Shown here: one piece after another, positions 10,556 to 21,564 of the stretch
Numbering within the stretch: the stretch's first letter is position 1
How the letters are laid out: the number at the start of each line of letters is the position of its first letter
DNA from: Diphasiastrum complanatum
Lineage: Eukaryota; Streptophyta; Lycopodiopsida; Lycopodiales; Lycopodiaceae
Length of the DNA: 64,000 nucleotides
Assembly: GCA_029204225.1 (NCBI GenBank)
Contig: MU831885.1
Span: 1-64,000, forward strand
Reading direction: 5' to 3'
The notes under the pieces: model-generated
What the model was told of the DNA's origin: nothing
Databases searched by the model: none
The model's input: only the letters and a program-made list of their open reading frames with translations
Translations under genes and position numbers: made by a program

Positions 10556-13500
10556 ATCAAAGATCAATAAATGTGTAGGAAGAATCATGAAATAGAAATT
10601 AGTCATTCACCAAGGAGACAATTGTGGGCTGATGCAAAAAAGATATGCAACTGCCAACTGTATCATTCCTACAGTCCTCCAGAATGTTTCTCTCTCAAAA
10701 AGCTTCGAAATGTGAGAATCTTTTTTGGTTAATTTAAACATGTTTTTAAGGAAAAAAACCAATAAAATCATTACATTGACACACTTCATGTGTGTAAAAT
10801 CATTTTGAATGCACATCGTTTTAAAAAACTACATATTGTCTTTCTAAATATAAAAACTTCAATGATAATTTGTATCAGCAAGTTGGCAAACACATTCCTT
10901 TTCTATTTGACTCATATTTGATTTGTATTTTCTATCTAACTCATATTTGTGTTCAATTATACAACACCGTTGAGATCAATGTTCTGACAATTTCAACATA
11001 GAAGAATTGAGCAATGCTCTAGCATATTGGAATTGAATGGAATGATTGTGGTGCGGCGCCAGCCTACTTAAATAGATTCTCTATCAATGAGAAAAAGGTC
11101 CAATTTTGATCAAAAGCATAGAAACATGTAAAGTCAAGTAGTATGGTTAGCCAGCTAAATTTTGACCTGTGGCAAGGATGTCTAACCCTAAGTAAAGAGT
11201 ACAATATATCCAAACTTATGTTCATGCCGACTCAATGTTGGTTACATATGTGAGAGTTACTCATTTTTTCTATCTCGTGTTCCATGTGATGAATGTTTTC
11301 CCTACTCGAAATCTTTGAGAAATAAGAGTAAGACAAGCGTGATTGTTTGCTACTTGGCTAGGACAATTCCAATTTAACCAACTTACTCATAAAACGTAGC
11401 ACATACAAGATATGTAGCTAGGTTGTGCAAAGACTAGTGATTTACATATATCAGACCAGCTTGCGATATGAGCAGCACCCTTTATTGAAATGTAAAAGTA
11501 TGGAATAAGATTATATTCTTATTCACTGGTTTTGATCTTATCTTAGTCTTTGGACCCAGGCCAACAAGAGAGCGATGCCTCATCAACAATGTGACTCTAT
11601 ATAAACTTCCATTCTTGCATATTTCACATGCAATAGAGCTCATTTGGAGTTTGTGTCATGCGACTCCACTCTCTTTCTTGCTCTACTTGTTATCTCCCAT
11701 TTTGGTTGAGTGTTGTTAAGCATGTTATGGAGGTAGAGTTGAAGGAGCAAGGAAAGAAACATGTAAAACTCCAACAGGGAGCAAATTTTGTCTATAAATT
11801 ACTCAAAAGTGAACTCAAAATTTCATTGTTTCCATGCCTTCTCTGACATAGAACAATAGTAGAGACAACTTCAAAAAGCCATAATTGGAAGAGAGTATAG
11901 TTTTTAAGCAAGCATATGATGGCCTTGTAATGATTGTTAGTGTTACTATTATTTGTCGACATTCACAAAATGCATGTTTGTAATAACAACCAACTTTTGT
12001 CTGACTAAACATGCACTCGCACTATGTTGTACAAAATCTCTCTCAAATATTATTTTGTCCCTATTGATAGGAAGTAAGATCAGAATCAAGACCTTTTTAT
12101 CACTCAACATGAAACACTCAAAAAATTATGGTGCCAGCTGCCATTCAAGAAAAATAAATAGCTGCTGGATGCATCAAGAGCAAAGTTCGACAAAATCTTA
12201 AGTTACAGATTTTGAGTTCATTTTATGAACAAAAAATATCAAAAGCTTCAAATTTACTCAGATATCAAGAAGCCATGCACCTTCAAATTGATTCGAATCC
12301 TGTGACAAATGTAAAACCCATTGATCGACCCACACCATACAACTAAAAGAGCTCTTCTTGTTCTATGAAATCATCAGCAGCTAAAAATATGCACAAGCAA
12401 TTCAAATTTAGTAGCACCAGAAAACAACATAATCATCAACAGCTTAGCACCATAGTAACTGGACTAGCCTAAAATACAGAAGTCCATTGCCTTGACCCAT
12501 TCATTCTATGCACGCAAATCTCCAGTGAAAGCATCATATTTACATTTGTACATAGACCAATCTTGTCTTAGGTTCTGCTTATAACCATGACATTGTCCTC
12601 TTCATGCTGCAAAACAAAGTCAATCTACGGTCAGGATACAGATATGTAAAGCTTATTTAATCTCTTCCAAAGTACAAGATACAAATACGCTACTGTAATC
12701 GCTAAAACAGTAGTACCCATCATTTTGCTGCATCATGATGATACAAAAGCTATTGGCAACCAAACAAAGTATACTAAGAGTAGAACATGGCAAAAGTGTG
12801 TCAAACAAAAAGGTATAATTTAGCACCACCGCTTTCCTTGCTCACAAACTAGCATCAAAGACTATTTAAAGGAATGCATTTTAATGGAGGAACATAATGA
12901 AGCGACACTATCCTAATAATCAGATAAGCTGAATTATGAATATTCCATGTCCAGTCGAAATATTCACAACTCTGAATATAGTTGTGACTATACACGTGTG
13001 ATCATCTAATTAGCCTATGATGACATGGCAAAGAACCAACTCAACAATTTGTACACATGCCAACATTTCATTGGTTTAGACTGGATAAGTTTCTAAGATA
13101 CAGAATGACATGCCTTCGTTTCCTATATGTATTTCATTTTCATTCTAATGTAATATTGAGAGTTTTCATCCTTGTCTCTGTTCTGTCATGGAAAGTGTAT
13201 GTACCTCGGAGTTCGTAGTGTTCTGTCGTGCACAGTAGATGCATAGAGTTGTATCACACTCTTTACTTTACTGAATCAAATTCGAATATACATGAAGACT
13301 AAGAAACCATACCCTCATTCTTCTTCTTTTCTTTGTCTTCCACTCTTTGTCTCTGAAATAAGTAAAGCAATGTGATAAGCAAGTAGGATTGACACCTACG
13401 GAGGAGCGCTGCACTACAAGCTTTCAACCTCATCATTGATGCTCTCTAAAGCGACCTTCCAGGTATGGGATTGGCCGCTAGCCAGCGAGCTACAGAAATG

Positions 13501-14396
13501 CTACTTATTCAATGCTATTGAAGTAAGTCATTTGCTGTCCATTCTTTCACAGCAGTAGATCGCTATCCCACATGTTAATGGCCGCATTTTTTCAGTAGAT
13601 TCTATCATGCCTTGCAGCGCTGAATTCTGATGGAATTGCGCCACATTAATGCAAAATTTTTTTGCAGCTGTGGTTCGCTCGTTTGGTAGTGAAAAATCAC
13701 ATTTTTTATGTGGGAATTATGCAAAATGTGGCAAGCGGCAGATCGCTGCTTATGTAGGCATGTTTGTCGATTGGTACTTATGAATGTTGTGCTACCTTGC
13801 ATACACAATATGGGCGCCCGTATCTTGGTGTTCTACAGCATGTTTTCATTGTTCTACACATTACTACCTAAGGCTCTCCCTTTGCCTAAAAGGGATTGCC
13901 AACGAAGCTCTCAAGAAAGGTAGGTTCATAAATCTAACTCATCTTTGGCAAGAATTGTGCTTGTCTTCAAGTAAGAAGTGTTCTAAATAAGATCGTATGG
14001 TTACTACATAATGTGAGCAATGTTTACAGATTCTTGTTACCAAAAAAAATAGCCATTGACAAATAAGTATAACTCTTAGAAATCGATGGTTTGCCATGAT
14101 ATACTTTACCATTAGAAGGTAGTACTACGAAATTAACTTGAGATTATTGCTCTTCAATCATAATGCTAGTAGGGTGTGTGATATAGCAAAGTGGAAGAAA
14201 CGAATATGACTACCTCTCAGGAAGAATCTACTACACGCATGCAAGTATGTTTTTATGCCAATCCCAACTACTTATACTAGCTTTCGAGTGATGGAATGGT
14301 TATGGATAAAGCTTAATGCATTTGATTTAAGCTAAGAACTGTGCTACTTTTTATTAATACACATCACAACATTCTTTAAATCGTTATTTAATATGT
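10556..14396. other. Long gene-poor stretch
   Basis: AT-rich sequence without recognisable protein, RNA or repeat structure. A few exon-like snippets exist, for example an open plus frame near 13784-13990 with IANEALKK before a GTAGGT donor-like site, but none could be joined or identified. Confidence 0.35.
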
Positions 14397-14404
14397 TGGT
14401 TGCA
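14397..14404. repeat. Left target-site duplication of the hAT element
   Basis: tggttgca directly before the element; matched by tggttgca at 19872-19879. Eight bases is the size made by hAT transposases. Confidence 0.75.
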
Positions 14405-14419
14405 TAGTGGCATACCGCC

Positions 14420-14443
14420 ATTATGGTACCGCGGTACCATAAT
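14420..14443. repeat. Perfect 24-bp palindrome in the hAT left end
   Basis: The 24 bases centred on ccgcgg equal their own reverse complement (core GGTACCGCGGTACC). The motif GGTACCGCGG is repeated at the right end, so it may be a subterminal binding motif for the transposase. Confidence 0.9.
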
Positions 14444-14460
14444 GGTGGTACCGCGGTTAT

Positions 14461-14497
14461 GGTGCCACCCTGGGATCCGCGGTACCAGGGCGGCACC
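14461..14497. repeat. Hairpin in the hAT left end
   Basis: Arms ggtgccaccctgg and ccagggcggcacc pair with one mismatch around a gatccgcggta loop; adjacent to the 24-bp palindrome. Confidence 0.85.
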
Positions 14498-14630
14498 ATT
14501 ATATAATATTTATTATTATTATTTTTATTAATTTTCTAATAAAAATTGTTTTTTTTAATGTAAATTAGGCCCAATAAATGTGGAAAAAAAGGGTTTAGGA
14601 TTCAGAAAAAAGGGGGGACTGTACAGGGGG

Positions 14631-14885
14631 CACTGTGGGGGAGCAAACCTTGGGGCCAATGGGAGTGCAGCATGTGGGGGAGCAACAAATCGGGGCAGGT
14701 ACAACGTCACATGGGCACTGTGGGGGAGTAGACCACGGGCCCAATCGGAGTGCAGCACGTGGGGGAGCAACACATGGGGGCAGGTACAGTAGCACATGGG
14801 CACTGTGGGGGAGCAGGCCATGGGGCCAATGGGAGTGCAACACGTGGGGGAGCAACAAATGGGGGCCGGTACAACGGCACGTGGA
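14631..14885. repeat. Three 85-bp tandem repeats inside the hAT element
   Basis: cactgtgggggag starts at 14631, 14716 and 14801, so the unit is exactly 85 bp. Units share ccaat.ggagtgca.cacgtgg and gggagcaacaaat. Because 85 is not a multiple of 3, each unit shifts frame, so the Pro/Cys-rich ORFs read here on either strand are unlikely to be selected proteins. Confidence 0.9.
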
Positions 14886-15081
14886 GGGATCATCAACAAT
14901 TGCACATGGGGAAACAGGTTGTGGTGTTAAATAGGCACTCACAAGGCCATTGTGAGAGGCATTTTCAGAGGTTGTGAGAGAGCCAGTGAGAGGCTGTGAG
15001 AGGCTGTGAGAGAGCCAATGAGAGCTAGTGAGAGGCCGTGAGAGGCTGTGAGAGCCAATTTGAGAAACATGGTGTCGTGAG

Positions 15082-15429
15082 ATGGCGGAACGCATACCAC
15101 CAAAGCCCGAGGGCGAAACTAGGAGGAAGCTCGAGGAAGATGTCCGAAGGCATAACGAAAGGCATCGGAAGCAAGAGGCAGACATTGCAGAGATGCTGCG
15201 ACAGGCTCGGTAGAGAAATCTGGAACCGGAGCCACCCGCCCACGTTGTGGCCCCTGCCCCCGCTGTCGAGTTGGATTTGGATGAGCAAATTGGAATGAAC
15301 TTCACACGACGGCAGCTCATAGGGAAAGGGCGGCCCTCCGTCGGGCTAGTCGGGAGGCAGAGCGAGAGCGATAGAACAATGCACCTGACGAGGGCGAGGA
15401 GTCAGTGGAAGATCCGTAGGAATGTTTAG
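15082..15429 (+). CDS. Small charged ORF inside the hAT element, one stop
   Basis: From ATG at 15082 the plus frame encodes a Lys/Arg/Glu-rich peptide (MAERIPPKPEGETRRKLEED...). A TAG at 15211-15213 follows codon 43, then the same frame stays open through VVAPAPAVELDLDEQ to a TAG at 15427-15429. In full it would be 115 codons. The TAG may be a degraded CAG or TGG. It lies 3' of, and convergent with, the transposase. Upstream sequence has gtgagag repeats (14950-15060). It may be an accessory ORF of the transposon or part of a captured gene; the family is unknown. Confidence 0.35.
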
Positions 15430-16041
15430 AATAGATAGGGTCTAGCCGTATGGTTGACTGTTGTTATGTAATTTTCGGCAGCATTTAGTGTCTAACATAG
15501 TGTAAAGAACAGCCCCAGCCGTATATGGTGGGATACATATTGTTATTTTGATACATCTATTGAATTAAAGCATAGTGCATTTTTTGTGCAACGCGTGCCT
15601 GGTGTATTGCAATGTAATGTATGTGTTTATGAAATGCTATCAAGGGGGGTGTATTTCTGTGAAGTGCATCTGCTATCAATCTCTACAAGTGAAACTAATT
15701 GAAAATACGATTCACACACGCACATACAATTCAAAATAAAATTGAAAACAGAGCATCACATTTACAAATCAACAAATACACAATGTGCAGCAAATAAAGT
15801 ACGTCCAACACTGGATATAATATGTAAAATGGTTTGAATACAGTGTTCGACCATCTGGCCGCCAAACATGGAACATGATATCAAACTTCTAAAAATAAAA
15901 TAACAGAGCCACAATCAATGCTCTGGCTCTAACTCAGATGAATGCTCCGGAGACAACTCAGAGCCCCGAGCTGACTCGTGCTGTGTGGTGCACATATACC
16001 CTCTGAGGAACTGGAGGAACTGGAGACACGTCATGTAGCTG
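15430..16041. other. Non-coding part of the hAT element
   Basis: AT-rich 3' sequence between the two convergent ORFs; no motif recognised beyond possible poly(A) words such as aataaa at 15896-15901. Confidence 0.4.
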
Positions 16042-16651
16042 CTATGGTTGAGACTCTGTGTATGGCATGCTGGCAAGAGATGATGGGGGTGCCTTGACGC
16101 TCGGCATCTGCTGGGCCTCTGAATCCAATGTGGCAATCAAGTCATCTAGCTGGGCATTCGAATACAAATGCTCTGGGCTCTGGGCCTCATCCTGTGCACC
16201 ATCCTCTGAATCAACCCGTGCCTCATCATGTGCACCTTGTAGACCCTGCATGGCCTCCCAATCGGTGCAATCAAAGTCATCTGGTGTCTCCTCTGGTGTG
16301 TTGTCGTAGTAACGGCCATGACTCTGTACTGCACGCATCCAAGCAGCTGTGGGACCGACATCTAAATCACTCTGCCTTCTATCAAGAGCCTCTTCCATCA
16401 TATCGACATAGGTAGGCATGCCATTGCCCCCCCCTGCCTGTCTCCCGGTATAACCTGTGCCATGTGCCCCACCTCTGCCGCATGATGCACCTGTGACCCC
16501 TGCCCGTGGCGTGTGCCCAAAACCTGTATCATCTACCTCATCCCACTCTGGTCTGGCAAACACAACCCGAATGGGCTCATGCTCATCCTGCTCATCCTCT
16601 GACATTGGCTCATCTGCTTCATACAATGGAGGCTCTTGGTGATCAAGCCCA

Positions 16652-16725
<74 letters not shown>

Positions 16726-19554
16726 TCGGCAAGCTTCCTCTCTCTCTCTCTCTGCCATCAATTGTGTGCCCAAATCATCTGCAAGCATTGGATGGGTGCT
16801 GTCCGTAGGCAAGTCAACCTGGCGCTCCAAATCAGATATCTTCGTTTGCAAGGCTAAAATTTAGCATGTTAGGGAAACAACATGATTAGAAATTGAAACC
16901 GACATATTAGTGAGCCATCAACCAACATGCTATGGGAGAATAGCCTATCACCTACAATGGGCTCGTAATGGTCGGTAGTCTCTTGGCGAGACGCGTGTTG
17001 GTGCTACAGAACACCAACCGCTCCAACTGACTCATTGAGAGCCTGTTTCTTCTCCTCGTGTGAATGAGGGCCCATGTGCTCCAATTATGCTCACACACGG
17101 AGGCAACACAATCCTGTGGTACATGCAATGAAATGGTTCAGCACATGTGCACGGGTGGAACGTCAACGAAACGCAGCAAGGGAGGATGAAATGAGATACA
17201 TACCTAAAAAAGAACATGCAGTGCAAGATGCTGTATGGAGGGATAGGTGCTACCGAACATGGTCCACCAGGTAATGGGAAGCTGCCTCTTCTCTGGATCC
17301 TGAGCAGTCGGGTGGCCGAACGTGCCCATGCCGAAACGAAATACAGCTAGCTCCTCCATGAGTCTGATAGGATCCAAACCAATGTGTGGACCCACCCTGT
17401 GAATGTACTCAAGCCAATCCGTCTCGAGCTCCCTATCTACGATCTGTGTCGGAGAGAGGAAGAGGAGATGCAGTATGTGTGCATCGCTGTGGATACTCTT
17501 GTGGAAGTAGTTCCACCGCGTCTCCTAGATGAACTTCAGCTCGGTCATCCTGCATGTAAGAGGCATGTGGTTTAGGGAATTACGGAAAAATGTAACATCG
17601 ACAGAAAAAAAAACTAGCAACTACTAAAGAAGATAAAGACCAATTACATTACTATACTGCTTACCTCTCTGGCTGCAAGATGGGCAGCTGCAAGAACTGT
17701 CCAATCCGATCCATGAGCTCGTACACCAGTCCAACTGTGGACCCCTCGTTGTCAGCCATGTGGAGCACAATGTAGAGTGGTCAAAGGAGTCTTGACAATG
17801 TCTGTGCATCCCTCCAGAACTGGTCTCCCCTCACCGTGGAAGAAAAGTGCTCCCCATCATCGGTGTGCTGAAACGTACTGGCACGCCAAAGATCACTGGC
17901 AACCATCTATAGAAGCTGTGCCCTGCACTTGATCAGACGGTCGATGACCACCAAGTCGAAAGCAAAGCGTGTGGGGGCTGGCTTCTTGAGGTCCAACTGG
18001 ATGAACACCCGGAACATGGCTAGAACACGCCTCTTCTTGGTGAAAAAAGTCACCAGGAAGAGGGCCTCATGGACGATGGCTTTAACCCAGGGAAGTGCAC
18101 CTATGTCCTTCATCAGAAGGTCTATGCCGTGCGCTGCACAGGGGGAATGAACGATGTGAGGAAACTCGGCCTCTAGCAGGACACCCATTTGAATGCAGTT
18201 GGTGGCATTGTCCGTCACCACCGTGGCGACATGCTGGGGGCCTATGGACAGGATGGAAGACCTGATGACATCAAACATGAACTTTGCAGATATGACTCTC
18301 CCCCCCCTGCTGCAAACCACGGCCCTCAAAAACTGTGTGCCCATGCAGCTGGAGACCAAGATGTTGAGGATCGGCCTCCTCTTGACATCGATCTAGCCAT
18401 CGGACATGATGCTGCAACCGTATGTGGCCTAGTGGCGGCGTAGAGGCTCCATCTCTCTAGACAAGGACTTGACCCTATCTCTCAGCATGTGTGTGTGGAC
18501 AACCTCTGAACTAGGGACTCTCCAGCTAGGGCTGACAAACTGTGCAAGGCAGAAGGCCCTTCTGAAGGGCTCAGAGTCGGTGATGGCAAATGGAAGGTTT
18601 AACTCATAAATCAGACTGGCCATGGCCTGTGTGGCCTCTCTGTCCATGTGCAGTTGATGTGCGCCGCGAATGCTCTGCTGCCTAAGAACTCTCCCTGTTG
18701 GGCGACGGGTAGCGGACCTCCAGCATGGTGCACCAACCGTAACGGGAATGGATGATGACGCGACAGGCTGGGCACTAGTGGATGCATTGGCTGTAGACGT
18801 GGAATGGGGAGAGTGGGATGCACTGGCAGGGATGGGTGCAACAGCATAAGTGGGGTGCACTGGTGGAGGGGCAACATCTGGCATGGGATACGAAAACTGC
18901 TGGCTAGGGAGGTTATCTGGATGGGAAGAGAGGGAGGAAGGGATCTCCTCAACATCTTGGAAGGCCTCATCACTGGCATCTTGGGCCTGCTCGGCTGGCG
19001 GAGAGTCCATGAGAAAGTCATAAACAGGAGGAGTGCGAGCAACAGTAGGTGGTGGTGGAACCGCAGTGGCAACTGGCGGACACGAGGGGACGAGTTCCAC
19101 CGGAATGGGTGCAGATGAGGGTGTGTGTGGTGGAACTCTTTGAGGATGATGAGGGGCAGTGGGACTGGACGAGGATGCACTCCCTCTCCTCGTGCATGCT
19201 AGCCAAGTAGGCAGCAACTCAGGGTCAACCACGTAAGGAGTGGTGCAAAATTGGAGAACACCCTCCGAAATGGTGTTCTCCTCCACCACAAGACGTGGCC
19301 CGTAGGTGTCTAGAAGTCGTTGCCTGACGGGGACGGACATGTTGGCACAAGGGGCATCATTCAGTGTGCCACCTTTTTTTTTATTTGGCACGTGCACCGA
19401 GCAGGTGGCCTTTAAGGCGAGTGAGGGTGACAACGAACTCGACTAGGCAATATCGGCATCGCACGATCCTTGCACCGCTCTTGTTGGACTTGTTGGGGAC
19501 CCGCCTGACAATTTCCACCTCATCCCACAAATCGGCAAGGTTGAAATGCACCAT
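16042..19554 (-). pseudogene. hAT transposase gene (BED finger, DUF659, dimerisation domain), four exons
   Basis: Read from Met at 19554. First comes a BED-type zinc finger (VRCRYCLVEF...RLKGHL). A Pro/Ser-rich linker follows, then FAITDSEPFRRAF, GCSIMSDG-stop-IDVKRRP, VVTDNATNCIQMG and PCAAHGIDLLMKDIG typical of DUF659 hAT transposases. TWWTMFGSTYPSIQHLAL and CEHNWSTWALIHTRRRNRL form the C-terminal dimerisation region, and an acidic tail contains an Arg-Glu repeat. Likely introns with GT..AG ends lie at 17664-17550 and 17203-17114, both preserving frame, and near 16955-16854 (frame not resolved). Decay: stops TAG 18431-18429, TAG 18395-18393, TAG 17909-17907, TGA 17783-17781, TAG 17527-17525, TAG 17206-17204, and a frameshift at the A9 run 19372-19380. 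The upstream Met at 19680 adds only hydrophobic, untranslated-looking residues. Confidence 0.85.
16654..16722. repeat. (CT)n microsatellite within the transposase C-terminal exon
   Basis: About 69 bp of CT on the plus strand, read as GAGAGA on the coding strand and therefore Arg-Glu repeats. A second short run lies at 16738-16752. Confidence 0.95.
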
Positions 19555-19871
19555 TTCTATAGAAGGAACTGCGGAAAAAAGGCAGAGATGATCGTGAATG
19601 CGATAGGAGGTGGAAGGCTGGAAAAACCATAGCAAGGGCGGGAATAGCAGTAGCAGGGGCGGAAGCGATCTGTCATACACAAAGACAGTGTGATGGCAAG
19701 GAGGGCGCAGACAGCAGGGAGGGCACAGACAGTAGGAAGAGGGTGCGATGGGCAGGGAGAGAGATGAAGTGAGGGGGGGGGATTATGGTTTAAAAAATAT
19801 ATATATATTTATATATTATGGTACCACGGATCAATATGGATCCGCGGTACCGAGATCCGCAGATCTATGGT

Positions 19872-19879
19872 TGGTTGCA
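19872..19879. repeat. Right target-site duplication of the hAT element
   Basis: tggttgca, identical to 14397-14404. Confidence 0.75.
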
Positions 19880-21130
19880 ATTAAACTTTACTAGTACGTA
19901 ATTGTTTAATATACTATCAATGCTTATAACCAAAGAAAACCCTAAGCAAACAACCTTACCCGTATGAATGTAAGTAACTAAGGTCTATATGTATTTAGGA
20001 GTATAGTAAGAATATAGTGGCACTAGAAAGCATGGATATGCTCAGTAGTTACCACACTCGTATAAGACTAATAGATTGGTCTTAGGGGTCAAATGGTACG
20101 GATGTACCCTGATACCTATGAGAAATAACACACTTTACTTGTTGAACTAAAACAAAATACCGAACTATAGTAATGTATTAAGTTGCAGTTTTTGGCATCT
20201 ATTATGTTTGAATCGGTTCAAGGTCTGATAGACTTGAATGGCATAGATTTTCCCAGGTCAACTTGAACGGCTACCAAAGCAATTTTACATAGAGTCCATC
20301 AAATGCCAAATTAGTCATTGGTATTGATGGGTACAGAATGCCCTATTACCGACTCCTATGAGCAAACCATACCTTTTCCATTGGTAGTGAGTGATTATGG
20401 TTTCGTCGTATGATGTTGTGGGATTGTTGTATAATTATAGGTTTACTTGCTGTATACTGATCAATATTGCAAATGCCCTGGTATGGTGATATTAGGGCAA
20501 GACCTACGATGTGGTAAAAAAAACTTTGGTAGGGAAGATTGGACTGATGATTATACATTTTATTTTTGATGCTCAACTATGACACCTGTCTTCCTCACTG
20601 AACTAACTCGTGCTATTGTGTTTTGTGGGATGTTGGCAAGTAATACATATTTTAGATTCATTTTTATGAAAGCACAAATCTATGATCAAGATCTTTAAAA
20701 AAGACCCATCACTAGCTGTGTGGAATGAATGCAAGAAAATAAACCTTCAAAACTGGAAAATGAAAAAGTCCTTATTTATTATTCCATTGCACCTGGTTGC
20801 TTCTACGGGGGCCAAGCATACGTGCTGAGACCAGCACGAAAATCCTAGAAGAAAGTGGAATCGATCCAAAACCAGATTTTTGACATATATGGATCATCCA
20901 GACACACTCTAAGTGATGCTTCATCCATGAGACGAATGATTTTGAGCCTCCTAGGTACGTCGTCATTCTAGTTGTAATTGCTATTTTGTTGTGCTTCAGT
21001 GTAATATAGTAGCAACATGCTTTTCTATCTGTGTATAACGTAGATGAATGCTTGTTGTGATTTGAATGCACTTCATTGCTGTTTGATAACAATTGTTCAC
21101 TCACTTTGATCAAAACATAGCGTCTACGAC
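19880..21130. other. Gene-free stretch
   Basis: No coding signal. Two loosely similar phrases (ggtac.gatg.cct.at.ac..cctatgag near 20096 and 20330) may be remnants of one repeat. Confidence 0.35.
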
Positions 21131-21139
21131 TCCTCAGCT

Positions 21140-21370
21140 TCTGATAAGACGATGGTTGTCTTTCACGCCTGAGGAACTTGCGCTATCACACTGCTATTTC
21201 AATATATTTCAGAACTAAACTTTTGACTAAATCCAATTTTTTCAGTAATACCACACACAAATCATTTCTAATCTCTTCGGTGGACTGTACTCATTTCTGG
21301 GTTTTTTTTGTGTGAGTATGAACTAATTTATATGATCATGTTGGGCAACATAACATTTAAGCTATGATTA
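21140..21370 (-). repeat. Interspersed repeat, copy 2 (inverted partner of 10.33-10.55 kb)
   Basis: The reverse complement matches 10330-10555 block for block. It lies just upstream of a Copia primer-binding site (21499), so it may be part of that family's LTR, which would make copy 1 a solo-LTR fragment. Confidence 0.65.
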
Positions 21371-21498
21371 TACTTAGCATAAACATTCTATTAGACTGTT
21401 TTTGCATCTAGCAGCCCATTGCAATGGGAGAACTATTTCGCAAATATTCCTGCTCTCTTCTCCGTACCCATTTTCCATACCCCCTTGTCCCATCAGAT

Positions 21499-21515
21499 TG
21501 GTATCAAAACGTAGC
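21499..21515 (+). other. Primer-binding site of Copia element A
   Basis: tggtatcaaaacgtagc resembles the plant initiator-Met tRNA complement TGGTATCAGAGC. It is about 65 bases before the gag start MSHIGNS. Confidence 0.55.
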
Positions 21516-21564
21516 TCAAATAAACCGAAAGATTAAGTTTGTTCTATTTGTATTATTGTTAACA

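Larger units (their letters stand above)
14405..19871 (-). mobile_element. hAT DNA transposon, full length, inactive
   Basis: A 5.47-kb element bounded by 8-bp duplications (tggttgca). Its ends are partly matched inverted repeats: left TAGTGGCATACCGCC, right (reverse complement) ACCATAGATCTGCGG. Each is followed about 20 bases in by GGTACCGCGG. It contains a minus-strand transposase gene (19554-16042) with BED zinc finger, DUF659-type catalytic region and hAT dimerisation region. It also holds three 85-bp tandem repeats and a small plus-strand ORF near the left end. The internal sequence is much more GC-rich than the flanks. Transposase stops and a frameshift make it non-autonomous. The extreme ends could shift by a few bases because gttggttgca is shared on both sides. 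Confidence 0.8.

Noticed and set aside
13784-13990. Host-gene exon near 13.8 kb
   Set aside because: A short open frame with IANEALKK before a donor-like GTAGGT was noted, but no neighbouring exon or domain supports it.
14595-15320. 241-codon minus ORF, Pro/Ser/Cys/His-rich
   Set aside because: It crosses the 85-bp repeats, each of which shifts frame, and its repetitive protein is the complement of GC-rich repeat sequence. The plus-strand ORF at 15082 is the better candidate.
18611-19180. 189-codon minus ORF and 104-codon plus ORF inside the transposase region
   Set aside because: Shadows of the Pro/Ser-rich linker of the hAT transposase in other frames.
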